DNA of 31,642 nt from CAZTCJ01 sp964612085 (lineage in GTDB: Bacteria; Pseudomonadota; Alphaproteobacteria; JAJFIK01), in the NCBI GenBank assembly GCA_964612085.1, contig CAZTCJ010000041.1, forward strand, positions 1 to 31,642. Reading direction: 5' to 3'. This document shows, piece by piece, positions 31,586 to 31,642 of this stretch. The notes under the pieces are model-generated. The model was not told where the DNA came from. It worked only from the letters and a program-made list of their open reading frames with translations, and did not search any database. The position numbers and the translations under genes are program-made. The first letter of the stretch is position 1, and each line of letters opens with the position of its first letter.

Positions 31586-31642
31586 GCTCCCCCTCCCGAC
31601 CACCCACAAGGGTACCCTGACTGGGCGGCCGGGAGGGGGAGC
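31586..31642. repeat. C/G-rich hairpin repeat, right copy
   Basis: GCTCCCCCTCCCG (31586-31598) pairs perfectly with CGGGAGGGGGAGC (31630-31642), the very last base of the window. An inner, imperfect pairing (CCACCCA with TGGGCGG) surrounds a loop containing GGGTACCC. It aligns without gaps to 37-93 at the left end, in the same orientation. There is no coding potential. Confidence 0.6.

Overview
This window is a GC-rich chromosomal segment from an alphaproteobacterium. The evidence is a PdhS-type cell-cycle histidine kinase, a CC0125/CC1285-type lipoprotein, an alphaproteobacterial PEP-CTERM sorting tail, and a tRNA-His with the alphaproteobacterial anomaly (no encoded G-1, G1:U72, A73). The order cannot be fixed from the sequence; Kordiimonadales, Rhodospirillales or relatives are plausible. 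I see no transposase, integrase, phage or CRISPR, so most of it looks like stable chromosome.

Layout. 1-321: a C/G-rich hairpin repeat and the leader of a dienelactone-hydrolase gene. 322-5191: the hydrolase, an unrecognised four-helix membrane protein, a reverse-strand PEP-CTERM protein with terminator, tRNA-His, a flavin monooxygenase and a 64-residue DUF6324-like protein. 5198-7892: a SLOG/TIGR00725 nucleotide-binding protein divergent from a soluble PAS/PdhS-type histidine kinase. 8030-11670: an iron module with bacterioferritin-associated ferredoxin, bacterioferritin, a fused Fe(III) ABC permease and a convergent Fe(III)-binding protein. The ferredoxin and binding-protein promoters share a Fur-box-like sequence. 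11909-15506: an AsmA protein with a long Lys/Asp tail, an ATP-grasp enzyme and a convergent IscU/NifU-like scaffold. 15639-20477: a DUF418 membrane protein and the CydDC thiol exporter. 20597-21849: DnaJ-type co-chaperone and CbpM-like modulator, translationally coupled. 22099-23598: an IMP dehydrogenase of the Tritrichomonas foetus type. 23679-27018: a probable zinc module, comprising a His-rich exported peptide, a ZnuD-like TonB receptor with His/Glu-rich inserts, and a DUF1826 protein. 27019-31642: a fold-back repeat, a secreted HAD acid phosphatase, a reverse-strand SLBB protein plus lipoprotein, a second lipoprotein, a short-chain dehydrogenase, and a second copy of the C/G-rich hairpin repeat at the extreme right end.

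How the genes work together. Two metal modules dominate. The first imports Fe(III), stores it in bacterioferritin and mobilises it through the ferredoxin, but its transporter ATPase is not in the window. The second looks like outer-membrane zinc acquisition under zinc starvation. CydDC, the Fe-S scaffold and the ferredoxin give the middle of the window a redox and Fe-S flavour. The related hairpin repeats at both window ends, with a truncated beta-barrel C-terminus beside the right one, suggest that the window ends at dispersed repeats.
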